Shown here: positions 9,581 through 19,195 of the stretch, piece by piece
Layout: every line of letters starts with the position of its first letter
Position numbering within the stretch: the stretch's first letter is position 1
Source of the DNA: Calothrix anomala FACHB-343
GTDB taxonomy: Bacteria; Cyanobacteriota; Cyanobacteriia; Cyanobacteriales; Nostocaceae
Reading direction: 5' to 3'
DNA: 47,600 nucleotides
Assembly (NCBI RefSeq): GCF_014696435.1
Contig: NZ_JACJQG010000076.1
Location: forward strand, 1-47,600
Translations under genes and position numbers: made by a program
The notes under the pieces: generated by a model
Told to the model about the DNA's origin: nothing
Databases searched by the model: none
The model's input: only the letters and a program-made list of their open reading frames with translations

Positions 9581-12500
9581 ATGTGCCCACGCGGAGTAAC
9601 AACCAGTAGCTCGACTCAAGCAAAGCAAACAATTGTCCCGAAATTGTGGTTATTACTGGTGGGTGTGAATCAATATCAAGATGCGGAACTTCCTTCTCTA
9701 CGTTACTCTGCAGTTGATTGTCAGGTACTTGCTGAAGCTTTAGCAGTTGCAACCAAGGAGCAATTTCCCCAAAAAGAGGTAAAGATTTATCACGACTTTG
9801 CCCAAAAATTGCCACTATTATCCACAGTGAGAACAAGTTTACAGGAAATTGCGGCTAATGTGCAAGCAATTGACACAGTTTTATTTTATTTTTCTGGTCA
9901 TGGGATATTACAACCAAATACTCAAGAAGCATTTTTGTGTTTGGCAGATACCCAAAAAGATAATCTAGAACAAACTGGTTTACCTGTTAAAGAACTTTTG
10001 GCACAGTTAAGCAAAAGCGGCGCACAAAATCAATTAGTTTGGTTAGATGCTTGTCATAGTGGCGGAATGACACTCCGGGGAGTTGGCGAAACTTTATTAA
10101 ATCCTACGCCGCAATTAGTAGAGGTTTTGCAACGCAATGCGGGTAAAAGTCAGGGTTTTTATGCTTTACTTTCCTGTGATGTGAATCAACTATCTTGGGA
10201 ATTTCCTGAATTAGGACATGGCGTATTTACTTATTTTTTAACGCGGGGTTTATATGGAGATGCTGCTGATGCTCAAGGCGTAATTTTTGCGGATGGGCTG
10301 TATCGCTATGTTTATCACCAGACTTTACAATATATAGATAAAACCAATCAACAATTACGCTTAATTAACCAGCAAAAACGCGGCAAGGGAGACACAGAAC
10401 TGAAGCGCGAATATCCCTTGCAAACGCCTAAGCGGATTGTCGAAGGAGTGGGAGAATTAATACTAGGTAAAATTCCCGTGATCGCTGAATCGAATTCTGT
10501 CAGACTAGCATTAGTAATTGAGGGATTCATCGGTTCTCAAGGCACGCGTGATTTTAGTAAGATATTAGTTGATACTGGCGATTTTGAATTGGAATATTTG
10601 CTGCGTTCAGGAGAAACAACTGGTAAAGATATTCGCCATGCAATTCAACAAGCTTTAGGTGTCTATTATCGCCAAGTAGAAAATGATGGCAAGACAAGGG
10701 GAGATGGAGAAAAGCCTGTATTCGCTCATCATCATGATGATGCATTTCCTCAACCTGTCTTGGATTTGCGGGAAACCTCACAGCTAAATTCAGAAGTTTA
10801 TTTGCATAATTCCCCGCATCCTCTACCAGAAGCTGCAACTATATTATTATATCTAAGGGGAAGATTAGAAGAAACTCCCACCGGAGAAGCTGCATTATTA
10901 ATAGCAGATGATATTTGGCTGAGTCGTTCTTGGTTAAAACAACAATTACGCCGTTCTCAAATAAACCAACAGATTATAATTTTAGATTTTCCTGTAGTAG
11001 CGACTAATGTATCTTCCCTGCAAGAATGGGTAGAGGATTTGCGCCTAGAATCGGAGAAAGGACAATGTATTATTGCGGGTACTTCGCCAAAAGACAATCC
11101 TGAATTTTTCGCCCAAACATTAATTGCAACTTTAAAAGCTGCTAATCAACAAGCTGGTTTATCTGTAGCAGGTTGGATTACCCAATTACAAGTGCAATTA
11201 GCAGCACAAACACAACGCCATCCATTTTTACCCTTGCATTTTTGGTTATCAGGAACTCAAGGCGTAATTGAAATTATCCCCGCAACAACTGGCGCACGCA
11301 GTCAGAAAAAATCGGCTTTAGATTTAAGAATTTGTCCTTACCGAGGATTAAAAGCTTTTGCGGCAGAAGATGCACAATATTTTTTCGGACGAGAATCTTT
11401 AACTCAGCATTTAATTAGTCAAATTGCTCATAAATCTTTCTTAGCTGTAGTCGGTGCTTCTGGTAGTGGTAAATCTTCCGTCGTGCAAGCAGGATTAATT
11501 GCTCAATTACGTCCGGGAAAACAATTACCTGGAAGTGATTCTTGGTTAATTAAAAGTATGCGTCCCGGTGCGCGTCCTTTGGCAGAGTTGGCGAGGCGGT
11601 TGGGAGAAGGGAGACAGGGGGGACAAGGGGGACAAGGAGGACAAGGAGGACAAGGGGGTTTGTCTTCATCGTCGCAGCTGGTGTTGGAGGGAATGCTTTA
11701 TCAGGGGGTGGAAGGCTTTGTTTATTGGTTGCGGAGTCGTCCTGAGTCTGTGGTAGTGTTGGTGGTGGATCAGTTTGAGGAGTTGTTTACCCTTGCGCCT
11801 GGTGAAGATAGACAGCGATTTTTAGAGTTGCTGCTGGGTGCAATGGAATATGCGGCTGATAAGTTTAAATTAGTAATTACTTTACGCGCTGATTTTATCG
11901 CTGCTTGTTTAGAAGTTCCAGCGCTGGCGAGTTTATTACAAGAATCTAGTATATTGGTTCCGCCGAATTTGAGCGATCGCGATTATCGTCGTGTCATTAT
12001 TAATCCAGCAGAACAAGTCAGCTTAAAAGTAGAGTCAGAACTAGTGGAAGTTCTGTTACAGGAATTAAACCACTCCGCTGGCGATTTACCACTGTTAGAA
12101 TTTGTTCTAGAACAGTTGTGGGAATTCCGCCAAGATGGAAAACTGACTCTCGCAGCTTATCAGCAACAGGTAGGTGGAATTAAAGGTGCGTTAGAAAGAA
12201 AGGCGCAAGCTGTTTACGAAAGTTTAGATTCTCCAGCGCAAGATTGTGCTAGATGGATTTTCCTCTCTCTCACCCAATTAGGGGAAGGTACAGAAGATAC
12301 CCGACGCAGAATATGGAAATCAGAGTTAGTGGTGCAAAAATACCCCGTCGCTTTGGTGGAAAGAACTCTGCAAGTATTAACTGCGGCTAAGTTAGTCGTG
12401 GTGAATGTGGATGATGAGGTTGTGAGTCGAGGAAATAAGGGAGATAAAGGCGAAGCTGTAATTGCTTCTCTACCTGCCTCATCTGTCACAATAGAAGTAG

Positions 12501-14902
12501 CTCATGAAATTTTGATTCGTCATTGGTCAACTTTGCGCTGGTGGTTAGAGGAAAATCGTAGTAGATTGCGATCGCAGCGTCAAATTGAACAAGCTGCAGC
12601 TTTATGGAAACATAATCAGGAGCAAACTGATTTTTTGTTGCAAGGTATCCGGTTAGCTGAGGCGGAAGAAATTTATATTAAATATACCGATGAATTATCT
12701 GAAGATGTACAAAGTTTTATTGCAGCTTGTTTAGCCGAAAGAAAACGCCAGCAATTTGCGCAAAAAAAGCGTCTGCGTCAAGCGCAAAGAGCAATTATTG
12801 TGATTAGTGTGTTGGGTATTGCGGCTAGTGGGTTTGGGGTTTTCGCTTATTTGCAAAAACAAGCAGCACAATTAAGGGAAATTTCTGCTTTAAATGCTTC
12901 GTCGGAAGCTTTACTATTATCCAATCAGCAATTAGAAGCTTTAATTGCTGGTGTAAAATCTGGGAGAGAAGTTAAACAAGTATCTACAGCAAATAAAGAA
13001 ATTCAATTAACAACCATTGCGACGCTTGAGCAAGCTGTCAGCCAATCTCAAGAAATCAACCGTTTACAAGAACACAGCCAACAAGTTAACGCCGTAAGTT
13101 TCAGTCATGATGGTAAAATAATCGCCTCTGCTAGCGATGACGGGACAATTAAACTTTGGCGCGCAGATGGTAAAATTCTCAAGACGATTACAGATAATCA
13201 AAGAGTTACATCTTTAGTTTTCAGTCACGACAATAAATTAATTGCTGCCAGTACGGGTAAATCTATCAAACTATATAATATAGATGGAAAAATCATCAAA
13301 GCTTTCACAGAACATACTGATATTATCAACAGCGTTGATTTTAGTCCCGATGGTAAAACGCTTGTATCTGCTAGCCGAGATAAAACTATAAAACTTTGGC
13401 GAACTGACGGAACTTTACTGAATACATGGACTGCTCATAATGGTTGGGTGAATACTATTAGCTTTAGTCCAGACGCTCAAATTATTGTTTCTGGTGGCGA
13501 AGATAATTTAGTCAAGCTGTGGCGCTTTAATGATGGGAAACTGCTGCAAACGCTGTCAGGACATAAAGAACGCATTACCTCTGTAAAATTTAGCCCAGAT
13601 GGAAAAATTATCGCTTCCGCTAGTGGCGATAAAACTATCAATTTATGGAATCGTCAAGGCAAAATTTTACAAACCCTTGAAGGACACACAAACCAAATCA
13701 ATAGTATCAGCTTTAGCCCAAATAGTAAAATGCTAGCTACTGCCGATGATGACGCAGTAATTAAAATTTGGCAGAATCAAAATCCATCCCAAATTGAATA
13801 TATCCTCAGCCAAACTTTAAAAGGACATGGTGGTGTAATTAATAGTCTTAGTTTCAGCCAAGATGGAAAAATGATTGCTTCTGCTAGCGCTGATAAAACT
13901 GTCAGACTTTGGGAAGTAAATAATGTAGGAAATACTTTAGATAAAGGTAAGTTTTACAGTGCCAATTTTAGCCATGATAACCAAATGTTTGCGTCTGCTG
14001 GATGGGATGGAATCATCAAAATCTGGAATAAAGATGGAAAATTAATTAAATCTATATCTGGAAATAAACAGCCAATTTATGCTGTAGACTTTAGCCCAGA
14101 TAATAAAATTATCGCTGCTGCCAGTGACGATAAAACAATTAAATTATGGAATATAGCCAATAATTCTCTACTTCATACCCTCACAGGAAATCTTGAGCGA
14201 GTAACCAGCATCAGTTTTAGCCCAAATGGTAAAATGTTTGCTGCTGGTAGCGCCGATAAAACTATTAAGATATGGCAACTTGCAGATAAAAAATTACTTC
14301 ACACATTAACAGGACATACAGACGCAATTAGCAGTATCACTTTTAGTAATGATGGTAAACTGCTAGCTTCTGGTAGTTACGATCATACGGTAAAACTTTG
14401 GCGCATTGATGGTAGCTTTGTCACAACTTTACAGGGAAATGGACTAGCGATCGCATCTGTGAAATTCAGTCCCGATAACACCATCCTCGCTGCTGCTAGT
14501 TTAGACAATAGCATCAAACTGTGGAACGTCGCCAACGGAACTTTAATCCACACCCTCACCGGACATTCCAGTGGTGTCACCAGCTTGAGTTTTCTCCCCC
14601 ATAGTCAAATAATCGCCTCTGGTAGCGTTGATGGTACGATTAAGCTGTGGAATATCCGCGATGCCTACGGCGGTAAACTACGCACTTTACTCAAAACTCT
14701 AGTCGGTCACCCTGGTAAAATTAATAGCATCAGCTTTAGTCCCGATGGTAATACCCTAATTAGCGCAGGTGAGGATAGCGGGTTAAAACTGTGGAATTTG
14801 AATTTAGCTGACTTACGCCAATACAGTTGCTTGCGTATCAAAAATTACCTAAAAAATAATCCCAATGTCAACGAGAGCGATCGCCATCTCTGCGATAATT
14901 AA
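9581..14902 (+). CDS. Caspase-like peptidase / STAND NTPase / 14 WD40 repeats fusion
   Basis: Signalling ATPase of 1773 residues with a caspase effector. Residues about 20-270 are a peptidase C14-type domain with the catalytic dyad H107 (FYFSGHG) and C158 (LDACHSGG), both intact. From about 582 a novel-STAND NTPase module starts (CPYRGLKAF...FFGRE), with Walker [10 protein letters not shown] (about 625) and Walker [13 protein letters not shown] (about 725). A hydrophobic helix near 1070-1090 ([20 protein letters not shown]) may anchor it in the membrane. Residues about 1160-1755 form 14 WD40 repeats, enough for two seven-bladed propellers that would sense a ligand. Known relatives are conflict or cell-death proteins in filamentous cyanobacteria; its trigger here is unknown. 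A glycine/glutamine tract (GGQGGQGGQ, about 680-694) comes from an expanded DNA repeat. The start is uncertain because no good ribosome binding site is seen. Confidence 0.93.
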   Translation: MCPRGVTTSSSTQAKQTIVPKLWLLLVGVNQYQDAELPSLRYSAVDCQVLAEALAVATKEQFPQKEVKIYHDFAQKLPLLSTVRTSLQEIAANVQAIDTVLFYFSGHGILQPNTQEAFLCLADTQKDNLEQTGLPVKELLAQLSKSGAQNQLVWLDACHSGGMTLRGVGETLLNPTPQLVEVLQRNAGKSQGFYALLSCDVNQLSWEFPELGHGVFTYFLTRGLYGDAADAQGVIFADGLYRYVYHQTLQYIDKTNQQLRLINQQKRGKGDTELKREYPLQTPKRIVEGVGELILGKIPVIAESNSVRLALVIEGFIGSQGTRDFSKILVDTGDFELEYLLRSGETTGKDIRHAIQQALGVYYRQVENDGKTRGDGEKPVFAHHHDDAFPQPVLDLRETSQLNSEVYLHNSPHPLPEAATILLYLRGRLEETPTGEAALLIADDIWLSRSWLKQQLRRSQINQQIIILDFPVVATNVSSLQEWVEDLRLESEKGQCIIAGTSPKDNPEFFAQTLIATLKAANQQAGLSVAGWITQLQVQLAAQTQRHPFLPLHFWLSGTQGVIEIIPATTGARSQKKSALDLRICPYRGLKAFAAEDAQYFFGRESLTQHLISQIAHKSFLAVVGASGSGKSSVVQAGLIAQLRPGKQLPGSDSWLIKSMRPGARPLAELARRLGEGRQGGQGGQGGQGGQGGLSSSSQLVLEGMLYQGVEGFVYWLRSRPESVVVLVVDQFEELFTLAPGEDRQRFLELLLGAMEYAADKFKLVITLRADFIAACLEVPALASLLQESSILVPPNLSDRDYRRVIINPAEQVSLKVESELVEVLLQELNHSAGDLPLLEFVLEQLWEFRQDGKLTLAAYQQQVGGIKGALERKAQAVYESLDSPAQDCARWIFLSLTQLGEGTEDTRRRIWKSELVVQKYPVALVERTLQVLTAAKLVVVNVDDEVVSRGNKGDKGEAVIASLPASSVTIEVAHEILIRHWSTLRWWLEENRSRLRSQRQIEQAAALWKHNQEQTDFLLQGIRLAEAEEIYIKYTDELSEDVQSFIAACLAERKRQQFAQKKRLRQAQRAIIVISVLGIAASGFGVFAYLQKQAAQLREISALNASSEALLLSNQQLEALIAGVKSGREVKQVSTANKEIQLTTIATLEQAVSQSQEINRLQEHSQQVNAVSFSHDGKIIASASDDGTIKLWRADGKILKTITDNQRVTSLVFSHDNKLIAASTGKSIKLYNIDGKIIKAFTEHTDIINSVDFSPDGKTLVSASRDKTIKLWRTDGTLLNTWTAHNGWVNTISFSPDAQIIVSGGEDNLVKLWRFNDGKLLQTLSGHKERITSVKFSPDGKIIASASGDKTINLWNRQGKILQTLEGHTNQINSISFSPNSKMLATADDDAVIKIWQNQNPSQIEYILSQTLKGHGGVINSLSFSQDGKMIASASADKTVRLWEVNNVGNTLDKGKFYSANFSHDNQMFASAGWDGIIKIWNKDGKLIKSISGNKQPIYAVDFSPDNKIIAAASDDKTIKLWNIANNSLLHTLTGNLERVTSISFSPNGKMFAAGSADKTIKIWQLADKKLLHTLTGHTDAISSITFSNDGKLLASGSYDHTVKLWRIDGSFVTTLQGNGLAIASVKFSPDNTILAAASLDNSIKLWNVANGTLIHTLTGHSSGVTSLSFLPHSQIIASGSVDGTIKLWNIRDAYGGKLRTLLKTLVGHPGKINSISFSPDGNTLISAGEDSGLKLWNLNLADLRQYSCLRIKNYLKNNPNVNESDRHLCDN
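11610..11658. repeat. Intragenic GGACAAGG tandem repeat
   Basis: Five tandem 9-mers of the GGACAAGGG/GGACAAGGA kind lie inside the STAND domain coding region between Walker A and Walker B. They encode GGQ repeats. The same wording occurs between genes at about 9341-9364. Each unit is a multiple of three bases, so copy-number change keeps the frame. Confidence 0.85.
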
Positions 14903-14911
14903 AATAACTCG

Positions 14912-14957
14912 TAATGACTAATGACTAATGACCAATGACTAATGACTAATGACTAAT
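14912..14957. repeat. Heptamer array (ACTAATG/ACCAATG)
   Basis: Tandem 7-mers separate the convergent caspase and ArsR genes. The array supplies the last residues and stop codon of the ArsR-type gene (ending ISH), so the repeat has overrun its 3' end. Confidence 0.9.
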
Positions 14958-15299
14958 TCTTAAAGCATCTAACTGTTTCAATTGCTGTGACTGTTCTTCC
15001 AAACGAATCGAAAGACGCGCACACACTAATTCGCATATCTCAAAAATTAACGAATCGGTAATTTCATAAAACACACTCACCCCTTGCGGTTGACGCTTAA
15101 TCATCCCCGCTTTGGTGAGAATTTGCAGATGCTTGGAAACATTAGCTTGTCCCAATCCCGTAATTTTCATGATTTCTGTGACATTTTTGCTACCTGACCG
15201 CAAAGAACATAAAACTTGCAATCTGCTAATTTCCGATAACACTTTAAAATAATCAGCAATTTGCCCTAGAGCAGCAGGTGAATTTTCTAACATAAACAT
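14946..15299 (-). CDS. ArsR/SmtB-family winged-helix repressor
   Basis: A dimeric transcription factor of 117 residues that would repress its own region. Seen: the winged-helix core with recognition helix GLGQANVSKHLQILTKAG (48-65) and the beta-hairpin RQPQGVSVFYEI. The classical metal-binding alpha-3 ELCVC motif is absent. Cysteines sit at 31 (RLQVLCSL), 89 and 93 (FEICELVC). The pairing of a Cys in helix 2 with one in the last helix recalls the thiol/persulfide-sensing SqrR/BigR subgroup, which is only an inference. A palindrome at 15325-15347 lies immediately upstream. The divergent neighbour is a dienelactone hydrolase, the likely target. The C-terminus is encoded by the adjacent heptamer array. 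Confidence 0.88.
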   Translation of the reverse strand: MFMLENSPAALGQIADYFKVLSEISRLQVLCSLRSGSKNVTEIMKITGLGQANVSKHLQILTKAGMIKRQPQGVSVFYEITDSLIFEICELVCARLSIRLEEQSQQLKQLDALRISH

Positions 15300-15324
15300 T
15301 CGCTAATTTATATATATATTTATT

Positions 15325-15347
15325 ATATTACTATATGGTAGTATAAT
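15325..15347. promoter_or_regulatory. Candidate ArsR operator palindrome
   Basis: ATTACTA-TATGG-TAGTATAAT forms an imperfect inverted repeat (TACTA/TAGTA core, 5-bp spacer). It lies 26 bp upstream of the ArsR start and upstream of the divergent hydrolase. Size and position fit an autoregulatory ArsR-type operator in an A+T-rich promoter. Binding is inferred. Confidence 0.45.
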
Positions 15348-15488
15348 CTATTTTCTGCAACAGAGGCGTTGCATAATTGGGGAATGTAATTCATTTACCT
15401 GAAAATCGCGCTCAAATTGTTCCACTATTAGTCTTTGGTTCTGGGAAAACAGAAGAAATTACAGCAAACAGGACGCGGAGATAAAAAA

Positions 15489-16229
15489 GTGCAAATTACT
15501 AAGCGCAATATCGAATTAAGAGTAAATGACAGTTTAATGCGTGTTTATGTAGCAGCACCTAAACCAGCAGGACATTATCCAGGTATTGTATTTTACAGTG
15601 ATATTTATCAACTAGGTAGTCCCATCGTTCGCTTGGCGAACTACTTAGCAGGATTTGGCTATGTAGTAGCAGCACCGGAAATTTTTCATCGCCTAGAGTT
15701 AATTGGTACGGTGATAGAACCCGATGATTTAGGAAGAATGCGGGGAAATGATGATGCACGCCGAACTGCGATCGCGGATTATGATGCTGATTGTCGAGCA
15801 GTAATTGAATGGCTCAAAACCGATAGTGCTGTTGCTCCTGGTAAAATAGGTACCCTTGGCTTTTGTATTGGCGGACATTTAGCTTTTCGTGCTGCATTTC
15901 AACCGGAAATTACAGCTGCTGTCTGCTGCTATCCTACAGGCATTCCCAGTGGTAAATTAGGTCAGGGCGTAGCCGATACAATCCAGCGTTTTAGTGAAAT
16001 TAACGGCGAAATGCTTTTGGTATTTGGGACTCTCGATCCGCATATCCCAGAACCAGATAGACATAGGATAATTACAACCCTAGAAAATGCCAAAATCCCC
16101 CACAAAGTTCTAAATTATGAAGCAGAACATACATTTATGCGCGATGATGGTTATCGCTACGATGCGGTAGCTGCTACCTCAGCTTGGGCGGAAATTATCG
16201 CGTTTTTAGGCAATATGTTTGCCAAGTGA
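15489..16229 (+). CDS. Dienelactone hydrolase family protein
   Basis: An alpha/beta hydrolase of the DLH type, about 246 residues, acting on lactones or related esters; the true substrate is unknown. Seen: the nucleophile elbow GFCIGGH with a catalytic Cys, the acidic residue in FGTLDPHIP, and the His in YEAEHTFMRDD. The conserved IVFYSDIYQL...YVVAAPEIFHR start is present. The GTG at 15489 is preferred because GGAG sits 8 bases upstream and translation begins at the conserved VQITKRNIEL. A TTG at 15435 would add 18 unrelated residues. It is divergent from the ArsR-type repressor and likely under its control. Confidence 0.87.
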   Translation: MQITKRNIELRVNDSLMRVYVAAPKPAGHYPGIVFYSDIYQLGSPIVRLANYLAGFGYVVAAPEIFHRLELIGTVIEPDDLGRMRGNDDARRTAIADYDADCRAVIEWLKTDSAVAPGKIGTLGFCIGGHLAFRAAFQPEITAAVCCYPTGIPSGKLGQGVADTIQRFSEINGEMLLVFGTLDPHIPEPDRHRIITTLENAKIPHKVLNYEAEHTFMRDDGYRYDAVAATSAWAEIIAFLGNMFAK

Positions 16230-16307
16230 GGAAAATTCACCGAATTTAAGATTTTCTCAAGGTAATAGCAACTCACAGAAAACAACCAAAATAACCGAGA
16301 ATAATTG

Positions 16308-16402
16308 ATACCAATTTCAAAAGACAATGCGATAAATACACAAGCCTAAACCCTTGTCTTGTCCGCATTCTTAATTTTGAATTTTGAATTTTGAATTGGT
16401 AT
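16308..16402. mobile_element. MITE-like repeat with ATACCAATT termini
   Basis: ATACCAATTTCAAAA (16308-16322) and TTTTGAATTGGTAT (16389-16402) are terminal inverted repeats around about 65 bp of non-coding DNA, including a TTTTGAA heptamer run. It lies directly upstream of the DUF1499 gene, and its end supplies a spurious ATG at 16401. Confidence 0.55.
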
Positions 16403-16436
16403 GAGTGCTATTCCACCCTTGAGGAGTAAATTTATC

Positions 16437-16907
16437 ATGTCCGGTCTACTAAGAGCGTTTGTTCCCAAACTTTTGTTCAGTATAACTTTGGCAATATTTT
16501 TAACTCTGACTACTAATCCAGCTTTTGCTGCTAGCTTGGGATTAAATAATGGTTATCTTAGCTCCTGTCCGGCTTCAGATAACTGTGTTGTCAGTCAAGA
16601 TGCTGATGCTAAACACGCCATTAAACCGATTCCTTACCATGTAGATCGCAATGTAGCTAAAGAGACTTTACTTAAAGTACTCACCGTAGTTCCCCGTACA
16701 GAAGTTATAGAACAAACAGAGAATTACATTCATGCTCTATCTAAAAGCCGCATCTTCAAATTTGTTGATGATGTGGAGTTTTATTTTCCTGCTGATGAAT
16801 CTGTAATTCACGTGCGCTCGGCTTCACGGGTGGGAGAGTCGGATCTTGGCGTTAATCGCAGACGGATAGAGCAAATTCGCCTCGCTTTGCAAGATTTAAA
16901 AATTTAG
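16437..16907 (+). CDS. Exported DUF1499 domain protein
   Basis: Function unknown; DUF1499 proteins are widespread in cyanobacteria and plants. The 156-residue product begins with a signal peptide: hydrophobic LLFSITLAIFLTLTT, cleavage near PAFAAS. The DUF1499 core follows, with the conserved CPASDNCVVSQ segment and the ending VRSASRVGESDLGVNRRRIE. The ATG at 16437 is supported by GAGGAG at 16421-16426. The ATG at 16401 lies in the end of a MITE-like repeat and is rejected. The product is probably periplasmic or thylakoid-lumenal. It appears to be a single-gene unit. Confidence 0.85.
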   Translation: MSGLLRAFVPKLLFSITLAIFLTLTTNPAFAASLGLNNGYLSSCPASDNCVVSQDADAKHAIKPIPYHVDRNVAKETLLKVLTVVPRTEVIEQTENYIHALSKSRIFKFVDDVEFYFPADESVIHVRSASRVGESDLGVNRRRIEQIRLALQDLKI

Positions 16908-16979
16908 ATTATTCTCCAAGGAACTTCCGTGTAAAACCATCGCGCACAATGGATTGTGCAACTTAAAAGCAGAATAGCT

Positions 16980-17077
16980 TAGTGCTTCGTTTCATTAGTT
17001 GTGAGACGTTGGTGCTAGCTCAGATCCCCGACTTCTTATAGAAGTCGGGGATCTAGCAAACCAGGATAATTAATGAC
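16980..17077. repeat. Dispersed repeat, copy 1, with inserted hairpin
   Basis: Similar to 29906-29978: both share TAGT, a GTYTCA...TGAGAC stem, GACGTTG, CAGAT, CTAGCAA and GTTAAT/ATTAAT blocks. Here a perfect hairpin (AGATCCCCGACTTCT, loop TAT, then the complement, 17022-17054) replaces the 3-base TCC found in copy 2. The 305-bp gap 16908-17212 otherwise shows only repeat-like DNA (CACTAGTACAACACGGCG at about 17084-17101). Confidence 0.6.
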
Positions 17078-17212
17078 ATAAACCACTAGTACAACACGGC
17101 GTAAATCAAGCTACCATTTCATACAGTCATAAGCCTTGATGTATTAACCTTTTGACTTTTGACTTCCGCGTAGCGGTACTAGTTTCTGCTTTATACATTC
17201 TGGTAAAGAAAA

Positions 17213-18055
17213 ATGTCTGAATATCTAGCCAATCGTCAGCCAACCACAGAACAACTTCATGAATGGATTGATTATTTTCATACTAATGGCTTTCTGGTAA
17301 TTAACAATGTGTTAACACCAGAACAATGTCAGCTATTAAGAAACGATTTAGACGAAGCTCTCAAGCAAACTGAAGGTGAAAATTATCAGAAATCCAAAAG
17401 AATTATGAAAAGAATGTTTGAGCATTCTCAGCATAATTTAAATCTTTTTGCTTTAGAGCCAATCGTCACCTTTGCCGAACATTTAATTGGAGGAGCGAAT
17501 GGGGAAGGCTATTCAATAAATGATGGTATTCCTAATGCTAATGCAATTCATGTTATTCATAATAACTCATTTAAAATTCCTCCAGAAACTGACGGATTGG
17601 CTAAAAACACATGGCATCAAGACGATACACCACATGTTATCTCACTTGATGGTAAACCTTTAACTAACATTCGCTTAAATGTTTTAGCATTTACAGTGAA
17701 TTACTATTTAACGGATGTATTGTTTGTCGAAAATGGCCCTACTCAGGTAATTCCCGGTTCTCATTTATTTGGTAAGTTATGCAATGGCGATATTTCCGGA
17801 AATGAAGACAAAATTTATAGCTGCTTGGGTGCAATGGGTACTGCGGTTTGCTTTAATAATCAGGTATGGCATAGAGGCTCTAGAAACTCTTCTTCTATCA
17901 CTCGTTACATTACCCAAATTACCTATGCTAAGAGACTAGTTGGTCATAAATACGCACCATTTATGAATTATCAAATGCCTAGTCACTGTTATGAAGGAGC
18001 AGACCAGAGATTGAAGCAACTTTTAGGATTTTTACCCAACGGTGCTTATGGTTAA
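17213..18055 (+). CDS. Phytanoyl-CoA dioxygenase (PhyH)-family oxygenase
   Basis: A non-haem Fe(II)/2-oxoglutarate dioxygenase of 280 residues; substrate unknown. Seen: the N-terminal YFHTNGFLVINNVL start typical of PhyH, the iron-binding HxD in TWHQDDTPH, GPTQVIPGSHLFGK in the double-stranded helix, and the distal His in QVWHRGSRN followed by the Arg likely to bind 2-oxoglutarate (SITRYITQ). Bacterial members act in lipid, osmolyte or natural-product hydroxylation. There are no biosynthetic neighbours, so no pathway can be assigned. It stands alone, flanked by repeat-rich gaps on both sides. Confidence 0.88.
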   Translation: MSEYLANRQPTTEQLHEWIDYFHTNGFLVINNVLTPEQCQLLRNDLDEALKQTEGENYQKSKRIMKRMFEHSQHNLNLFALEPIVTFAEHLIGGANGEGYSINDGIPNANAIHVIHNNSFKIPPETDGLAKNTWHQDDTPHVISLDGKPLTNIRLNVLAFTVNYYLTDVLFVENGPTQVIPGSHLFGKLCNGDISGNEDKIYSCLGAMGTAVCFNNQVWHRGSRNSSSITRYITQITYAKRLVGHKYAPFMNYQMPSHCYEGADQRLKQLLGFLPNGAYG

Positions 18056-18477
18056 AAATAGGGGTTAGGATATAGGGGCTAGGGACTAGAGAAAAGGGAT
18101 TTTTAGCAAAATTATTTAACAGCAAAAAGGCTCACAAGCTCACCGGATAGGCTCTGGATATGAATTGTGTGTGAGGCTTCTGTTAAGCTTTAGTGAAAGC
18201 ATTGGCGAGATTTATGACTAGTCCCTCAAGATGGATATATTGAATCAGAGAATGGGAAGCATAACGAGAGTCAATCAGTTTTGGATTTTGGATTTACGAT
18301 TTTGGATTAACCTCTCCTTATAAAGAATAGGCTTAAATATTGAAAAATTTTTGTTTTTCTTCTGGGTTAACCCAGAGGCTTGAGACCAAATATTTTAGAT
18401 TTCAAATTTTCATTTAATCCAAAATCTAAAATCTAAAATCTAAAATTGCTTCGGTCAGGTAAAGAAAGCGATCGCTG
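18056..18477. other. Gene-free repeat-rich gap
   Basis: No gene seen. It contains TTTTGGATT units (about 18277-18310) and a run of AATCTAA heptamers (about 18416-18444), which are roughly inverted relative to each other (ATTTTGGATT against AATCCAAAATC). This could be another small repeat element. Confidence 0.6.
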
Positions 18478-18807
18478 ATGAAAGTAGTACCGTTGCTATT
18501 GATATTAATAAGTGTGTTATTCAATCCAGAGAATATCCGAGTGGCGATCGCGCAGGTGACATCAGACGGTACTACTAACACTTTAGTTCAGCAAAGTGGT
18601 AACAATTTCACAATCATCAATGGTAGTGAAAAAGGTAATAATTTATTTCACAGCTTCAGTAATTTTTCGATTCTTCAGAATGGTTCAGCAACTTTTGACT
18701 TAATTAATACACCAAATATTAAAACTATATTTAGTCGAGTTACAGGTGGCAAAATCTCCGATATTAATGGGTTTGGGTTCAATGCAGCTAGTTGCTTGAC
18801 AAATTAA
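18478..18807 (+). pseudogene. Truncated TpsA haemagglutinin (secretion-domain remnant)
   Basis: Only 109 residues. It begins with a signal peptide (PLLLILISVLFNP...AIAQ). The start of the filamentous-haemagglutinin/TPS secretion domain follows: NNLFHSFSNFSILQNGSATFD and then FSRVTGGKISDING. Intact two-partner-secretion exoproteins continue for hundreds to thousands of residues after this point. Here a stop follows a short unrelated tail (FGFNAASCLTN), only 4 bp before the end of the convergent response regulator gene. The rest appears deleted. No TpsB partner is visible. Confidence 0.7.
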
Positions 18808-18811
18808 ATGA

Positions 18812-19195
18812 CTATAAATTATTTTCCCAACCTAAAGTTTCCGCTACTTGATTAGAGATCGTCATCGGATTGAAAGGTTTAGCAATCACGCCAGCGACAC
18901 CCATTTGGGCAAAACGACGGCGATCGCTTGGTTGTACTTTGGCAGTTAACAGCACTACAGGAATAGATTGTGTATGGGGATCGGATTGCAGCCTTTTAAA
19001 CACCTCAAATCCATCCATATCCGGCATAGAAACATCTAAAATAATTGCATCCCACTTGCCAGATTGGACTACGATCAATGCTTCACTACCAGACTCAGCT
19101 GTACTGACTTCCCAGCCGGCAATTTCTTCTAAAGATACCTGAATAATCCGCCGAATATCCGGTTCATCATCAATTATTAACAGGCGTTTACTCAT
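18812..19195 (-). CDS. Single-domain response regulator
   Basis: A stand-alone receiver (CheY-like) domain of 127 residues with no output domain. Seen: the acidic pair in LLIIDDEPD, the phospho-acceptor Asp in AIILDVSMPDMDG, the Thr in VLLTAK and the Lys in IAKPFNP. The ATG at 19195 overlaps the stop of the sensor kinase by four bases (ATGA), and AGGGGAAATT precedes it, so the two are translationally coupled. It presumably receives phosphate from the kinase encoded upstream and acts through protein contacts. The 3' end abuts the TpsA remnant. Confidence 0.93.
   Translation of the reverse strand: MSKRLLIIDDEPDIRRIIQVSLEEIAGWEVSTAESGSEALIVVQSGKWDAIILDVSMPDMDGFEVFKRLQSDPHTQSIPVVLLTAKVQPSDRRRFAQMGVAGVIAKPFNPMTISNQVAETLGWENNL

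Noticed and set aside
15384-15480. Possible vestigial coding sequence upstream of the dienelactone hydrolase
   Set aside because: One frame reads VIHLPENRAQIVPLLVFGSG, but it has no start and no family I recognise.
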